The notes below the pieces were generated by a model. The model did not search any database, was not told the origin of the DNA, and saw only the letters and a program-made list of their open reading frames with translations. The position numbers and the translations under genes were made by a program. Of a stretch of DNA of 64,000 bases, positions 33,890 to 43,800 are shown piece by piece. Each line of letters opens with the position of its first letter. Position 1 is the first letter of the stretch. The stretch comes from Euglena gracilis (lineage: Eukaryota > Euglenida > Euglenophyceae > Euglenales), in the NCBI GenBank assembly GCA_039621445.1, contig CP154957.1, positions 44,326,309 to 44,390,308 on the forward strand. Direction: 5' to 3'.

Positions 33890-34590
33890 CAATGACCTCA
33901 TTCTATAAGAAAAATTGGCGTTTAATCACGATTCCTGGTGCAGAAACGACTAGTGAATGGCCACTTTTGATCACTAGTCCCAAGTGTGCACTAGTGAACA
34001 TATCACTAGTGCCCACATGTTCACTAGTGATTGGAATCCGAATTTTTTTTATGTTTTTTTACCCTCCAACCAAGCGTTTTGCCATCTAATGGAAGCTCAG
34101 ATGCCCCGCCCCCCGCAGATGATTTTTTGACTGTTTTACGTGGTGCTGGGTCCCTAGGAGCCACAGTAGTGGATACCCTTTTGGGCTCCCTCCCCACCGG
34201 TGGTGAAAATGAAGGCCTAGGCCCATTTGATTGAATGAAGACCTAGGCCCATGAAAATGAAGACCTAGGCCCATGAAATTTCCCAATTTCCTTCGCCGTG
34301 CCAATTCAGCCATTCAGCAATTATGCATTTGACATGTTGAGGTCGGCCTCCTGTTCCAATTACATTGCCGAAATTTCAGAATTTTTTTGGTACACGATTC
34401 CTCGGTGAGCACCCGTGAATGATTCACTAGTGCGCAGGTGTTCACTAGTGAACCATTCACTACCGCCGTACTGTTCACTAGTGAATGGACCCCGATTCCT
34501 CACATGGGGAAGCCCCGTGAATGGTTAACGTTTTTAATTCCACATTCTCCTTCTTGGGCGACTCCACAACCACACGGTCTGCTGGTGGCC
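33890..34590. repeat. Palindrome-rich intergenic or intronic repeat
   Basis: At least six copies of the 8-bp palindrome CACTAGTG or ACTAGTGA occur between about 33950 and 34490, several extended to TTCACTAGTGAA. 34080-34160 resembles 51060-51160 (both contain GTGCTGGGTCCCTAGGAGC). CCTAGGCCCAT recurs near 34215-34275. No gene is visible. Confidence 0.7.
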
Positions 34591-34604
34591 GCCACCCCAC
34601 AACC

Positions 34605-34728
34605 CCATCGCCTTCAGGGCCTGGCAGTGGTCTGCGTGGACGAGTGCACGATGCATCGTAGTGGTCGGTATTCCCTTGCCACATCCCTTGCAGGTGCGGT
34701 ACATCCCACGACGACCAGGTACTTTCAT
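34605..34728 (-). pseudogene. BED-type zinc finger fragment (hAT-like)
   Basis: The minus strand encodes KVPGRRGMYRTCKGCGKGIP followed by MHRALVHADHCQAL. C-x2-C with a downstream H...H-x-x-C is the BED-finger pattern at the N-terminus of hAT/DUF659 proteins. It lies upstream, in the same orientation, of the DUF659 fragment at 33465-33889, so the two may be exons of one former gene. Confidence 0.55.
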
Positions 34729-34789
34729 AGGACAATTGTAACAGGACCAAACACAATGTAAATTTCTCCCGCCACGGGGTGAGTGACTG

Positions 34790-35520
34790 GTTTTTTTTCA
34801 GAGTGACTGACTGGTTTTGGGCCCAACCCCCCCCCCCCCGGGCCAGGTGTGGGCAAAAGTGGCTGACCCCGGCGCCGAAGGCGCCGGAATTTTTTTTTGG
34901 CCTAAAATGGCCTAAAGTGATTGGAAAGTGGCCGTTTTTCTGAGTGGCCGACCCCCCCCCCGGGGGGGCAGTGACTGACTGGCTTCCAAAAAAAAAGTGA
35001 CTGCCTGGTTTTTCAAAAAGTGGAGTGACCCCCCCCCGGGGGTCAGTAAAAAATTGTATGCTTGGGGCCAATTTCCACATCTTGGGGCCAATTTCCACAG
35101 CTTGGGGATAATTTTCACACCTTGGGCCAGTTTGAGCTGTGTTGTGGGCTTCTGGGCTGTCAGCCAGGTTTTTGGCCTGTGTTCTGGGTTTTTGGGCTGT
35201 GCTTTTGGTTTTTTGGTGTGTTCTGGATTTTTTGGCTGTGTTTTGGGTTTTGGGTTGTGCTGGGTTTTTGGGGCGTGATGTTTTTTTGGCTTCCATCTGG
35301 GTTTTGGAGGCGGACGGACGGACGGACGGACGGCTGGTGAAAAAAGCGAAGGTCCGGACGGACGGCTGAAGTTGTGGCCTTAGTCCAGACGGCTGAAGAA
35401 AATGCAATTGGTCCAGCTAGCCGGCTAGCCGGCTGGCCGGCTGGCCGGCTGGGTCTTTGGAAGCGCATGTGGCTTTTTTGTTCTTGTCGCGAACTGGGCA
35501 AGTCCTAATTCTGGGTGCTC
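34790..35520. repeat. Degenerate repeats: GGCGCC hairpin, G/C runs, GTTTTTGGGCTGT array, (GGAC)n
   Basis: Contains a perfect 8-bp-arm hairpin at 34869-34887 (loop GAA), then C/G-run palindromes, a degenerate ~22-bp array of the type CTGTGTTCTGGGTTTTTGGG (35140-35290) and a (GGAC)n stretch (35310-35375). Related blocks lie at 37080-37450. No gene. Confidence 0.6.
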
Positions 35521-35555
35521 GGTGCAAAAAAAGACATTTTACAATGATGAAGACT

Positions 35556-35626
35556 TCCACACAGCGGGATTTGAACCCGCGAGCTCACGGTTGCGAACTG
35601 TATGCCACACCAATTATACTGTGTGC
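35556..35626 (-). tRNA. tRNA-like sequence (possible pseudo-tRNA)
   Basis: The minus strand has a perfect T-arm (GCGGG, TTCAAAT, CCCGC), a strong B-box, an A-box-like stretch with TTGG, and an acceptor stem with six of seven pairs. The anticodon loop TTCGCAA would give CGC (Ala), but one anticodon pair is A-C and the D-arm does not fold well. It may be a real divergent tRNA, an organelle-derived copy or a pseudogene. Confidence 0.45.
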
Positions 35627-35639
35627 ACGATACACATTG

Positions 35640-36320
35640 AGATATCAAAAGAGGAAAAGGACCAGTCCATAAAAATGAAGATGGACGAAGAAAGTTTCGA
35701 ACACCAAATCCTGAAAAAATACCACGTTTTGAATGTTGTAGTATGCAAATTTCTTCTGTTCTAGTTAATTTGATTCATAGGGCACATCAAAGATCCCAGC
35801 CTACGCTTCCTCTGAAGAAATTATGAATCACCACACGCAAAAAATGCTTGCATTCCCAATCGTTCTCCTTCAGTGTCACAATGCCGTTTCGGGTGGAAGA
35901 GGTGTGGGATGGTTATGATGATAGTACAGGGTGCTGAAATGAAGTGAATTTACAGGAACTTATTGCTTTGTGGAAAGGGCACATCACCACATGCAGGCCT
36001 TTGCTCTGAACAAATACACATTCGAGCGAGCAGAGGCCTGCCTGCAACACGGTGACAGGCCCTTGGTGGGTCTACTTATTTTCTGCTTGGTACTTGCTAC
36101 TTGGATCACAAGTCTGAAGACAGATTGCACAGACATTTTGTCCTTAGATGCTGGTTTTCTTCTGAAACTTCCATTTTTGTTTCTTGCGTTCTTTATTGTT
36201 CTTGCTATGCTGTTCGACAAATGTTCTTGGAAACCTGTGTTGAGACAGTACAGCAAAAAGTGCCAAAAAATGCAAAAAAAATCAGACCTCGGGACCCCCC
36301 TCCCCCCCCCTGCCAAAGCC
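35640..36320. other. No supported gene
   Basis: Mixed-composition DNA. A + frame at 35970-36326 has a hydrophobic stretch, but I see no family resemblance and no splice context that would support it. Confidence 0.4.
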
Positions 36321-36427
36321 CCTTAACACAGACTCTGTCCGAAGTCCTGCGGGGTTAACGCAGACTCCGTCCGAAGTTCGGAGTCTGCGTTAACCCCGCA
36401 GGACTTCGGACAGAGTCTGCGTTAAGG
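36321..36427. repeat. Large inverted repeat, 48-bp arms
   Basis: Arms 36321-36368 and 36380-36427 are reverse complements with one mismatch, separated by 11 bases. Within each arm GCAGACTC and GTCCGAAG recur. It would form a very stable cruciform or RNA hairpin. Confidence 0.95.
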
Positions 36428-36960
36428 ACGCATTGGGGGGTTGGTACACCCCTCCCCCCCCCCCTCTCCGAGGGCCTCGCCACGCCATTTTCCCCCCCCC
36501 CCCCCCCCCCCCGGCCGGACCCCCTCGCCACGCCACCCAAAATTGGGAGAAGTTTTTCAATCTGGCAAACGGCCCAAAATTTTCCATTTCACATTTTTTG
36601 CGATGTCATGGTTTTTTTTGGGCCAGATTGGGCCAGATGTTCATCCAGTTTTGGGCTAGATGTGGTGGGCAGTTTTGGGCCACAGGATTCTCTCAGAAAG
36701 GAGTTGTTTGGGTTTTTTTTGGCAAAATATGCGTTGTTCAAGTTTTTTTCCATCAAAAATCACGTGTTTTTGGGTTTTATTTTTCAAAAAACTTTTCTGG
36801 GCAAAATCCCCATTTTCCCGAAAACGGTGAAAATGTTGTGGTGGGTGTGGAGGGGGGGGGGTCGACTTACCCCCTATTCCAGTTCTTCCGGCGCAGTCTT
36901 TTGGTGCTGTTGGCTAATCCGCCGCGGTGGGTGAAACCGAGGTTACGTCGTGCCCTGCAT
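36428..36960. repeat. C-runs and dispersed repeat (pair with 60935-61085)
   Basis: C-runs near 36455 and 36490-36513. 36735-36870 resembles 60935-61085: both have CATCAAAAA, then GGGTT..ATTTTTC, CCCCATTTTCCC and GGTGAAAATG.TGTGGT followed by a G-run. No gene. Confidence 0.6.
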
Positions 36961-37079
36961 AATTTTTTAGGCCACTAAAAAAAAGGTGGAGGCGCCACAG
37001 CCGCGGCCATTTCTTGATTTGACGCGAAGAGTGGAGGGAAGCCGTGGCTGCTTTTTGAAAGCAAGGAAAAATTTTTTTG

Positions 37080-37470
37080 GGTCCGGCCGGCTGGCAAGAC
37101 AGACATAGGTTCGGCTGGACGGACGGCTGGCGAAAAAATGCTTCGTCCGGACGGACGGCTGGGCGTTCAGCATTGGTCCGGCTGAAGAGGTCCGGACTGC
37201 TCGGACGGACGGACGGCCAGCCGCCCCCTTTAGATAATGTTTTGGGTTTTCGGGCTGTGGTTTGGGTTTTTGGGCTGTGTTCTGAGTTTCTGGGCTGTCA
37301 TCCAGGTTTTCGGCCTGTGTTCTGGGTTTTTGGGCTGGGTTTTTGGGTTTTTGGTGTATTCTGGGTTTTTGGTTTGGTGTGTCCTGAGGTTTTGGACTGT
37401 TCTGGTTTTTTTGGGGGTTGTATTCTGTGTTTTAGGTGTTGGGCATTTTGGGCTTTAGAAGGAGAATGGG
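37080..37470. repeat. (GGAC)n blocks and GTTTTTGGGCTGT array
   Basis: Same two components as 35140-35460 but in the opposite order: (CGGACGGA)-type blocks at 37083-37215, then a degenerate ~22-bp array to about 37445. Confidence 0.65.
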
Positions 37471-37741
37471 GTTGTTGAAGGGGTTGTTGAAGGGGTTGTT
37501 GGGCGGGGGTGGTGGGGGTGGTTGACGGCGTTTGGGTGGGGGGAGGGTTGGGGCGGTTGAATGCCCTTTAGGTCTCCTCGCAGGGGAATGCGCGCATTTA
37601 GCTTTTTAACATACAGATTGGATCCACATGCAGCCCCCTCCTCCAGGTGCCCTCCCCAGGGGTATCCCTCCCACCCAGCCCCATAGTGGGCCGGCCTGTT
37701 TTTTTTGACGTTGTTTTTTCGTTGTTGCTTTTTAATTTTAA

Positions 37742-37815
37742 CAATGTTTTTTTTAAAAAAAACATTGTTTTTTTTAAAAAAAACTGGGCGTTTTTTTTAA
37801 AAAAAAACGCCCAGT
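37742..37815. repeat. Two adjacent T8/A8 hairpins
   Basis: 37742-37767 is a 26-bp perfect palindrome (CAATG-T8-A8-CATTG). 37783-37815 has 16-bp arms (ACTGGGCG-T8, one A, A8-CGCCCAGT). Different stems share the same T8/A8 tip. Confidence 0.95.
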
Positions 37816-37829
37816 GGGTTTTGCATGGA

Positions 37830-38030
37830 AAATTTTTTGAATGCACATTTTCAATGATTTTTGGCAACTTCTGGATGATTTCTGCCAAAAACTTCCTTCC
37901 ACAAAAATGAAAAAAGTCATATAATTCCATATTGCACGTTGTATGTTCCATGTTCCATGTTGCATGACCATTTTTGGCAGTTTTTGAACTTAGTGGGATT
38001 CAAAGTATGGTTTGGGAGTTTCGTAACGAG
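37830..38030. repeat. Dispersed repeat (pair with 48125-48300)
   Basis: Both copies contain GAATGCACATTTT, AATGATTTTT or a variant, GGCAACTTCTGG or a variant, TTCCA.AAAAT and GGATTCAAA.TATGG..TGGG in the same order. Non-coding. Confidence 0.6.
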
Positions 38031-38194
38031 ATTTTCGAAGAAGTTTTCTTTTTTTTTTTGATGATTTTTTACGATCTTTTTTTTTAATAAAAAACATGTT
38101 TTTCATAAATAAATAAAAATGCCCACTATCTCCAAGGCAGGGGAGTATGGGGGAGGGGTGTTGAATGGGGAGTCAAAGGGCAGGGGGGAGCTTA

Positions 38195-39076
38195 CTACGG
38201 GTGAGCTGGGGGGGTTGGGGGTAGGGGGGATGTGGGAGATGGGTTGTTGGGGGGAGGGGCCCAGTCTAGCACCCTTGCCGTGTCCTTTGGGAGGGCAGCA
38301 GCTCGATGACAATGTTGACGGTGTCGCTTAGTAGCCCGTAGGAGACCTTCTGGGGAGATTGGCGGCCAGGAGAACGTCCAGCAGGCGAGGGGAGTTGACC
38401 GCAGGTGGACGATGGGATGAAGGGGTCGATGATGTTGAGGGTTGCTGTGCTGGGGCGCCAGGATCTGCTGATGTGGGAGAATCCCACTGTGAGTTGGTGG
38501 TGGTCGTCGGAATTGATGGTGGGATAGAGCTTGTGGTGGTGCGGTGGGGCTGCGTTGCAGGGGGTTCTGGCCTTCTTGGAGGGGACTCATGGGGGGGGGG
38601 GTGCCCATTCTCTTGCTGCAGATTGGTGGGGGGGGGCAGGAAGGGCAGGGTGGAGCCTCAGGGGCAGGGGTTGGCGCCATCGTTTCAGGCGAATGGGGGT
38701 GCCGTGGTGGTGGCGCCATTGTCTCAGGCGATGGCGCAGAGTTTGAGTTTAAGTTTGCAACAACGTGACACGTGAGGCTGGCACCTGCACTTCGCCTGCG
38801 ACAATGGTGCATCACCCCCACACAGGTTGCCTGAAAAAATGGCGATGTTGCCTGTGACAACGGCAGAATTGTTCCTACATAGGTTGCCTGCGGAGGCGTC
38901 CTGCTAGACTGGGAGTCCGGTGGTTGTGGGTCTGCATGACGTAGATCTGCAGCAGGTGGTCCGGGGCTGCTGGTGGAGTCAGCGCACCATCCACCCAGAT
39001 CTCTTCTCTGTCGATCGTGCCAGCTGGCGGCGTGCGGTTGACCTTTGGGTTTTTCTTGGTTGGCTTTGGTACCCAC
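38195..39076 (-). CDS. Proline-rich open frame, doubtful
   Basis: An uninterrupted 293-codon minus-strand frame rich in P, S and H (for example SPETMAPTPAPEAPPC, PPPICSKRMGTPPP). It overlaps G-rich low-complexity DNA on the + strand that favours open frames. No domain or splice context is recognised. Confidence 0.2.
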   Translation of the reverse strand: MGTKANQEKPKGQPHAASWHDRQRRDLGGWCADSTSSPGPPAADLRHADPQPPDSQSSRTPPQATYVGTILPLSQATSPFFQATCVGVMHHCRRRSAGASLTCHVVANLNSNSAPSPETMAPPPRHPHSPETMAPTPAPEAPPCPSCPPPPICSKRMGTPPPMSPLQEGQNPLQRSPTAPPQALSHHQFRRPPPTHSGILPHQQILAPQHSNPQHHRPLHPIVHLRSTPLACWTFSWPPISPEGLLRATKRHRQHCHRAAALPKDTARVLDWAPPPNNPSPTSPLPPTPPAHP

Positions 39077-40222
39077 CAGGGGCTCCCGGATCTGGCCTGG
39101 GGGGGGGGGTTGTGGGCCGACCCTAGGGTTGGCCCACGGTCGCCAAAGGTCGCTATAGGTATTTCCTACTCAGTCTTTTTGCATTGTGGCGCCGTAGGCA
39201 ACTGTTCGGCGGTCCTAAAATAACAAAATCCCTTGTGTGTGCAACTCCTTTTGTGTGTAAGTTGCGCTAATTTGACGTGGAGCGCATTTTTTGACATCGA
39301 CCCACCCACGACCTTTGGCGACCATGGCGACCTTTGGCGACCTTTGGCGACCGTGGGCCGACCCTAGGGTCGGCCCACACCACCCCCAGGCCAGATCTCC
39401 CCCCCCCCCCCACCAGGTCTTCGCCACTGGTACCAGAGACTTACGATGAAGTTGACGGCAGACAATTCTCGAAGTAATGGATGGAGACTCCGCCTCCTTG
39501 AGAATTCTGCAACGAGCTTCCATGGGCCACCCGGACATGTTCATGTGGAGACAAAAAAATAGACATTCAGAAAGTGTTAGTAACACTGAAGACAAATCCT
39601 CGTGCCATGGCAAAAAATTTGCATGCCCTTGTTGGTCCCGGGTCCGTTCTGGTTGAAATCAAACCTTTGAACCGATTTTTTTTGGTATGTCGTGAATTTT
39701 CCCTCAGGGCTCGTGGGAGGGGGAATTTTGTTCTGTTGTTGCTTTGGCCAAGCAGAGTTCCACTCACGAGACCTCCGTTTTCCACCGCTAATTTGGCAAG
39801 TTTCCGCATTACCTGTTGCCCGGCTACCTCTGCCCTACCGTTCGCCCGCCTGCCCATAGGCAACCTGTACGCCCTGAGCCGCACATGGTGTTTTCCATAA
39901 GGCTGCTACCAATTGATGAAATGCGAAAGATAATGTTTTGCATGATGATGGAAGATAAACCCAGAAATATGGGTGAAATTCTTTTTTTTTAAAAAAGCAA
40001 AAAAAACACCCAAAAATGGATAAAAAGGGATAGACGCAAAGGAACAAGCCAATTGGTTGGCCAAAATGCTCAATGAAAAACAGGCAGTACCACAGGTACA
40101 CAAGGAGGTTCACCTGATGAGGCTGGGCTGTCCCCTGTGCAATCACCAAAAATGGGAGGTCAAAAATGAATACTTCCCAAATTTTTCATTCTGCAAAAAA
40201 GATGGAAAATTAAGCAAATTAA
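39077..40222. other. No supported gene
   Basis: Contains an internal repeat of CGACCTTTGGCGAC with GGGCCGACCCTAGGGTCGGCCCA-like palindromes near 39115-39140 and 39355-39380, and otherwise unremarkable DNA. Confidence 0.4.
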
Positions 40223-42057
40223 GCGATTTGGAGAACCATTCCTCCAAAATACGGTATTGACCAAAATTAAATGCGTTCCATACGCGCATCGCGTAGGTGT
40301 CGACCTGGTTCGCGGGTTGAAGAGCGGTAACGCAATTCAGGGATCCGAAAACATAGGTCAAGGGTGTGTCATCCACACTCCCAAGGGGCATTCCCAAGGG
40401 TTGATGGGTTGGATGGGTGCATACCCAGTCCATATCATGCCAGATAGAGGTGGGGGAGGTGTGTGACACGGATTTCGCGGTCCCAAACAACAAGGCAATA
40501 CCTCGTTGTTGGAGCACTTGATGTACGGTCGCGCATTGCGATCCGCAACCAAGTGTATGGTTACGCGAAATCGGGATTAGTGTTGGTGTTTGGACTAGAC
40601 ATCCACAATCGAAATCTGGCTGGGCGGAAATTCTCCTACAGTGCACACATTGGAAGGAAGTGTCGGAGTAGTGGTCCTGGTCGCGCATGTTGGTCTGGTG
40701 GGGGTGTGTGTAAAAGTTGGGATGCGCTGTTGTAGCTGCTGGGGGGTGTACAGATGTATCTGAAAGCGATACATCTGGTGGAAAACGGGGTATTGGTGCA
40801 GCTGGGCGACTACTCGACACCGTACGTACTTCAGGCCTTTGGGCTTTCGTCTTGTAACCCAGTGGAACGAGGGGGGAACCGCTACTCGCTTGCCCTGCCT
40901 CATGGGGAACGAAAGTTGGTGTGCCAACGGGCAGGGGGTGAACTTTCTCGGTACACCCGGTGTGGAAAACGTTGGTTGGTGTGGTTGGTAACGGGGTAAA
41001 AGTTTTCGAAAACGGTGTGGAAAAATTGGTGGCTATCGCGGTTGACGCCACAGGTGATGAAGGTTTGGGGGGCAATGAGGAGAGCGGTGATGTGCGCAAA
41101 CCGTGGGAGTGGCAATCCACTACCAGCCGGTGCTGACGTAAAAAGGGGTATCCCAGAATTACGTCAGAACCATGGATTCCGGATTCATATCCCCAGGTAT
41201 CCGGAAAATTTTGCGGTTGGGGGGGTGTGAGTGGTGCTTGGGGATGAGGGGTAGGACTATGTCCAAAAAGCATCCCAAGTCACCACCGCACATGGGGGTG
41301 TTGTCAGCCGTCGTAATTTTGATCGGCTTCTTGGCTTTCACCAAGAGGGGGGTTGGTATCAACCCGAACCGAAAAAGTAGTGCAATGCGACAACCAGTGT
41401 CAATGAGAATTTTGACTTTTGCACAAAAGTTTTGGATTTTGATTTCCGCTTGGACCAAAAGTTCCATGGGGGGTAAGCAAAGTGAAGGGTCTGGCGAAAA
41501 TGCGTTTTCTTGCCAGCTTTCCCATGAACCCTTTCCTACTTTGCACAACATTCCGAGCGGAAAGTTGGAGTGGGGGGTGGGGGACCCGAAAATTTTCCGG
41601 GTACCGACCAGAAAGGCAGATGGGCAGGGGGGGCAGGGTTGTTCAGGTCCTACCTCCATCTGTTCATCAGCCCAGAGGTCCGTGCCCTCGGACCTCGGGC
41701 TCCCCTACTCCAGGTCCGAACCGGCCGAATAGCCGGCTATGGGCCTTTTAGAGGTATAAACTGATTTCAACGTGCGCACCGCCATGCGGGCCTCGTCGAA
41801 ATCGGTATCCGTGGTCTCATCCCCCTCCCTGCCCGAAGCCGGGGTGTCATCCTCCAAACAAGATATCTTGAAACCGACTTTATGGCGGTTGGAGGAGTGG
41901 CCCTTGTCACCGCGATTCATACCGCGATGACGTTGGCCAGGGCGGGGAGAACGAGAACGCGGACATTTGGATGAGTGGTGATCACTCGATCCACAAAGCG
42001 AACACCGAGATTTGTGTCGCGATTCTTGGTAACGGGGGGATCGGTTTCCCGATTTCC
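40223..42057 (-). mobile_element. Fragment C: gag C-terminus to protease segment of the Gypsy element
   Basis: Minus-strand piece colinear with copy B 20661 to about 22497. It encodes the second zinc knuckle region (CSLCGSSDHHSSKC), the gag end (PIAGYSAGSDLE), then the protease (LIDTGC, GYPFLRQHRL) and the cysteine/proline-rich spacer. No LTR, RT or other part is present, and the flanks are unrelated. Its ends coincide within about 10 bp with the ends of the 1,822-bp segment missing from copy A (join at 14125/14126). No clear target-site duplication. Only scattered differences from copy B. Confidence 0.9.
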
Positions 42058-42099
42058 TGGGAGCAAAAGAAATGCCAATGCCAAAAAATGGCAAGGTTG

Positions 42100-42600
42100 G
42101 TGATTGGTTTTGCATTTGGGGGATTGCGATGTTTTGCAAGATGGCAGGGAGATATCTTGAAAGGTATCTTGCATCCCCTTAGGACGTACCTCCCCCCCCC
42201 TTGTCCAACGACCGCTAAATATCGCTAGACCGGGGACCGGGGTCAAAAGTTTTTTCTCCCGCTTCGCCCCAGGGGGATGCTTCTGCACCGCATGCACCGC
42301 GTGTTTCGCACCACGTGCAATGCGTGCGGCACCGTGTGCACCACGTGCGACACTCATACATCTCTCTAAGGTTTTGCGAACCCCCCCGGGGGGGGGGGCG
42401 GCTGCAGCCAGCCCCGATTTGGGCCCAGCCCAGCCGCAGCAGCACCCCCCCCGGGGGGGGTGCTGCTAGCCCAGCTAGCCTGTAGCCTGCCCCTTTTTTG
42501 GGGGTCCAGCCCAAAAATTTTCGGCGCAAAGCGCCGAAATTTTTCGAAAAACTGTGTTCAAAAGTGCGTGCACCGGTGGCACCGCGTGACAAGAATCAGG
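42100..42600. repeat. G/C-run palindromes and GGCGC hairpin
   Basis: 42376-42400 (AACCCCCCCGGGGGG, GGCTGCAGCC) resembles 57305-57350 and 63700-63760. A CAGCAGCACCC.../...GGGTGCTGCT palindrome lies at about 42436-42470. A hairpin with arms TTTCGGCGC/GCGCCGAAA and loop AAA lies at 42519-42539, followed by T-runs. Confidence 0.7.
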
Positions 42601-42678
42601 TACAACAAAAATGACTGAATGCGAGAAAAATACATGCAAAAGCGCCTATCGATTACACTGGAAGTGCGTGGATCTGAG

Positions 42679-42704
42679 ACATCCACCCAGATTTGGGTGG
42701 ATGT
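42679..42704. repeat. Perfect hairpin, 11-bp arms
   Basis: Arms ACATCCACCCA and TGGGTGGATGT, loop GATT. It lies in a region (42650-42910) with weakly protein-like frames that I cannot assign. Confidence 0.9.
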
Positions 42705-43139
42705 GCGAGGGCTGTCACATTGCTATGGAGTGATTCTGTTTGGGTTGTGCTCATGTTCCGTGATTTGCAACAACGCCGCTTCGTTTCCCACCCTGCCCTG
42801 CCCTGCGACCTAAGAGGGAGGTATCGCCGTGAGGACAAACTGGAGGGCCGCATAATTACGTTCACCTGTGTACCACAGCGTTTACCTGTGGAAATTCTGG
42901 AAACACGTTTTTTTTTGGCTGATTCTGTTGCCAAAAATGGCCATTTTAGGCAAGTGGGTACTAAGATTTTCCACTAGCTAGCCCTGCTCTCGGACCCCCC
43001 CCCTGGGGACTCCGTCGTTGAGTCCGTCTGAGTCCAGGGCAGAGCATGCAGTGATTGCCATGATTGGTTCATTCTGTAATCATGTTCATTTCAGTGGAAA
43101 AGAGCTTGAATAAATATCACCACCTACACCCCTCAATTT

Positions 43140-43268
43140 CCCCCCAAATTGGCTCATCAGCCTCCGGGACAAGACAGCCAATTTCAGCAAGGCTGCAAAA
43201 AGGGCTCAGAAAACCTCCAAAAAACGACATTTCAAAAAATTTAAAATTTGCCAGATAAGAAAAAAGAC
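43140..43268. repeat. Dispersed repeat (pair with 47915-48040)
   Basis: Shared order of ATTTGGCT.ATC.GCCTC, ACAAGAC.AGCCAATTT, GCAAGG..GCAAAA and CTCAGAAAACCTCCAAAA, ending in AAGAAAAAAG. Non-coding. Confidence 0.7.
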
Positions 43269-43439
43269 GAACCCCATTATGCACAGGTCTCCCCTCTATT
43301 CGCCACCCTGATGTTGCCACTCCCCTCCCCCCCCCCGAAGTGGCCACCATTCAGGCATTGTGAGACCCCAAAATGGCCACTCTGGGGGGGCGAACACTTG
43401 GGGGGGGGTCAAACTTTGGCCTCTTTGGCGTCCAAACAT

Positions 43440-43800
43440 GGTTTTTGGTACATGGTTTAGGGGGGGGGGGGGGGTCCCCCCCCCCCCCCCCCCCCCCCCT
43501 GGCCCGCTGGGGGGTCCGGACCCCGATTGGTACTTTGGGGGCCCCCCAAAGAAGGTCAATTTTTTCCTCTGGCGCTTTGCGCCGAAAATTTTTACATTTT
43601 TGGCAATTTTTTTGCCCAAAAAGTGCCCAAAATGGCACTTTTGGTCGTTTTGGGGGGATCAAAACTTTTCAGCCCGGCGCTTTGCGCCGGGCCGAAATTC
43701 GGTCACCCTGACCGCGCCACTGTTCAGGTGGGGGGGTGTCCCCCCCCACCCCCCGTCCTGGCTCGCAGGGGGGGGGTCCAGACCACCCCCCCACCTGTCC
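43440..43800. repeat. Dispersed repeat family with GGCGC-TTT-GCGCC hairpins (copy 1)
   Basis: Starts in a G-run/C-run palindrome (43457-43500). It has hairpins at 43571-43583 (loop TTT), 43621-43640 (AAGTGCC/GGCACTT) and 43672-43692 (9-bp arms, loop TTT), then another G/C-run block. The same order recurs at 57400-57800. Confidence 0.8.

Noticed and set aside
36433-36978. Proline-rich frame downstream of the large inverted repeat
   Set aside because: Driven by C-runs; the remainder is a dispersed non-coding repeat.
42376-42470. C/G-run palindromes as rho-independent terminators
   Set aside because: Eukaryotic context; they are parts of dispersed repeats.
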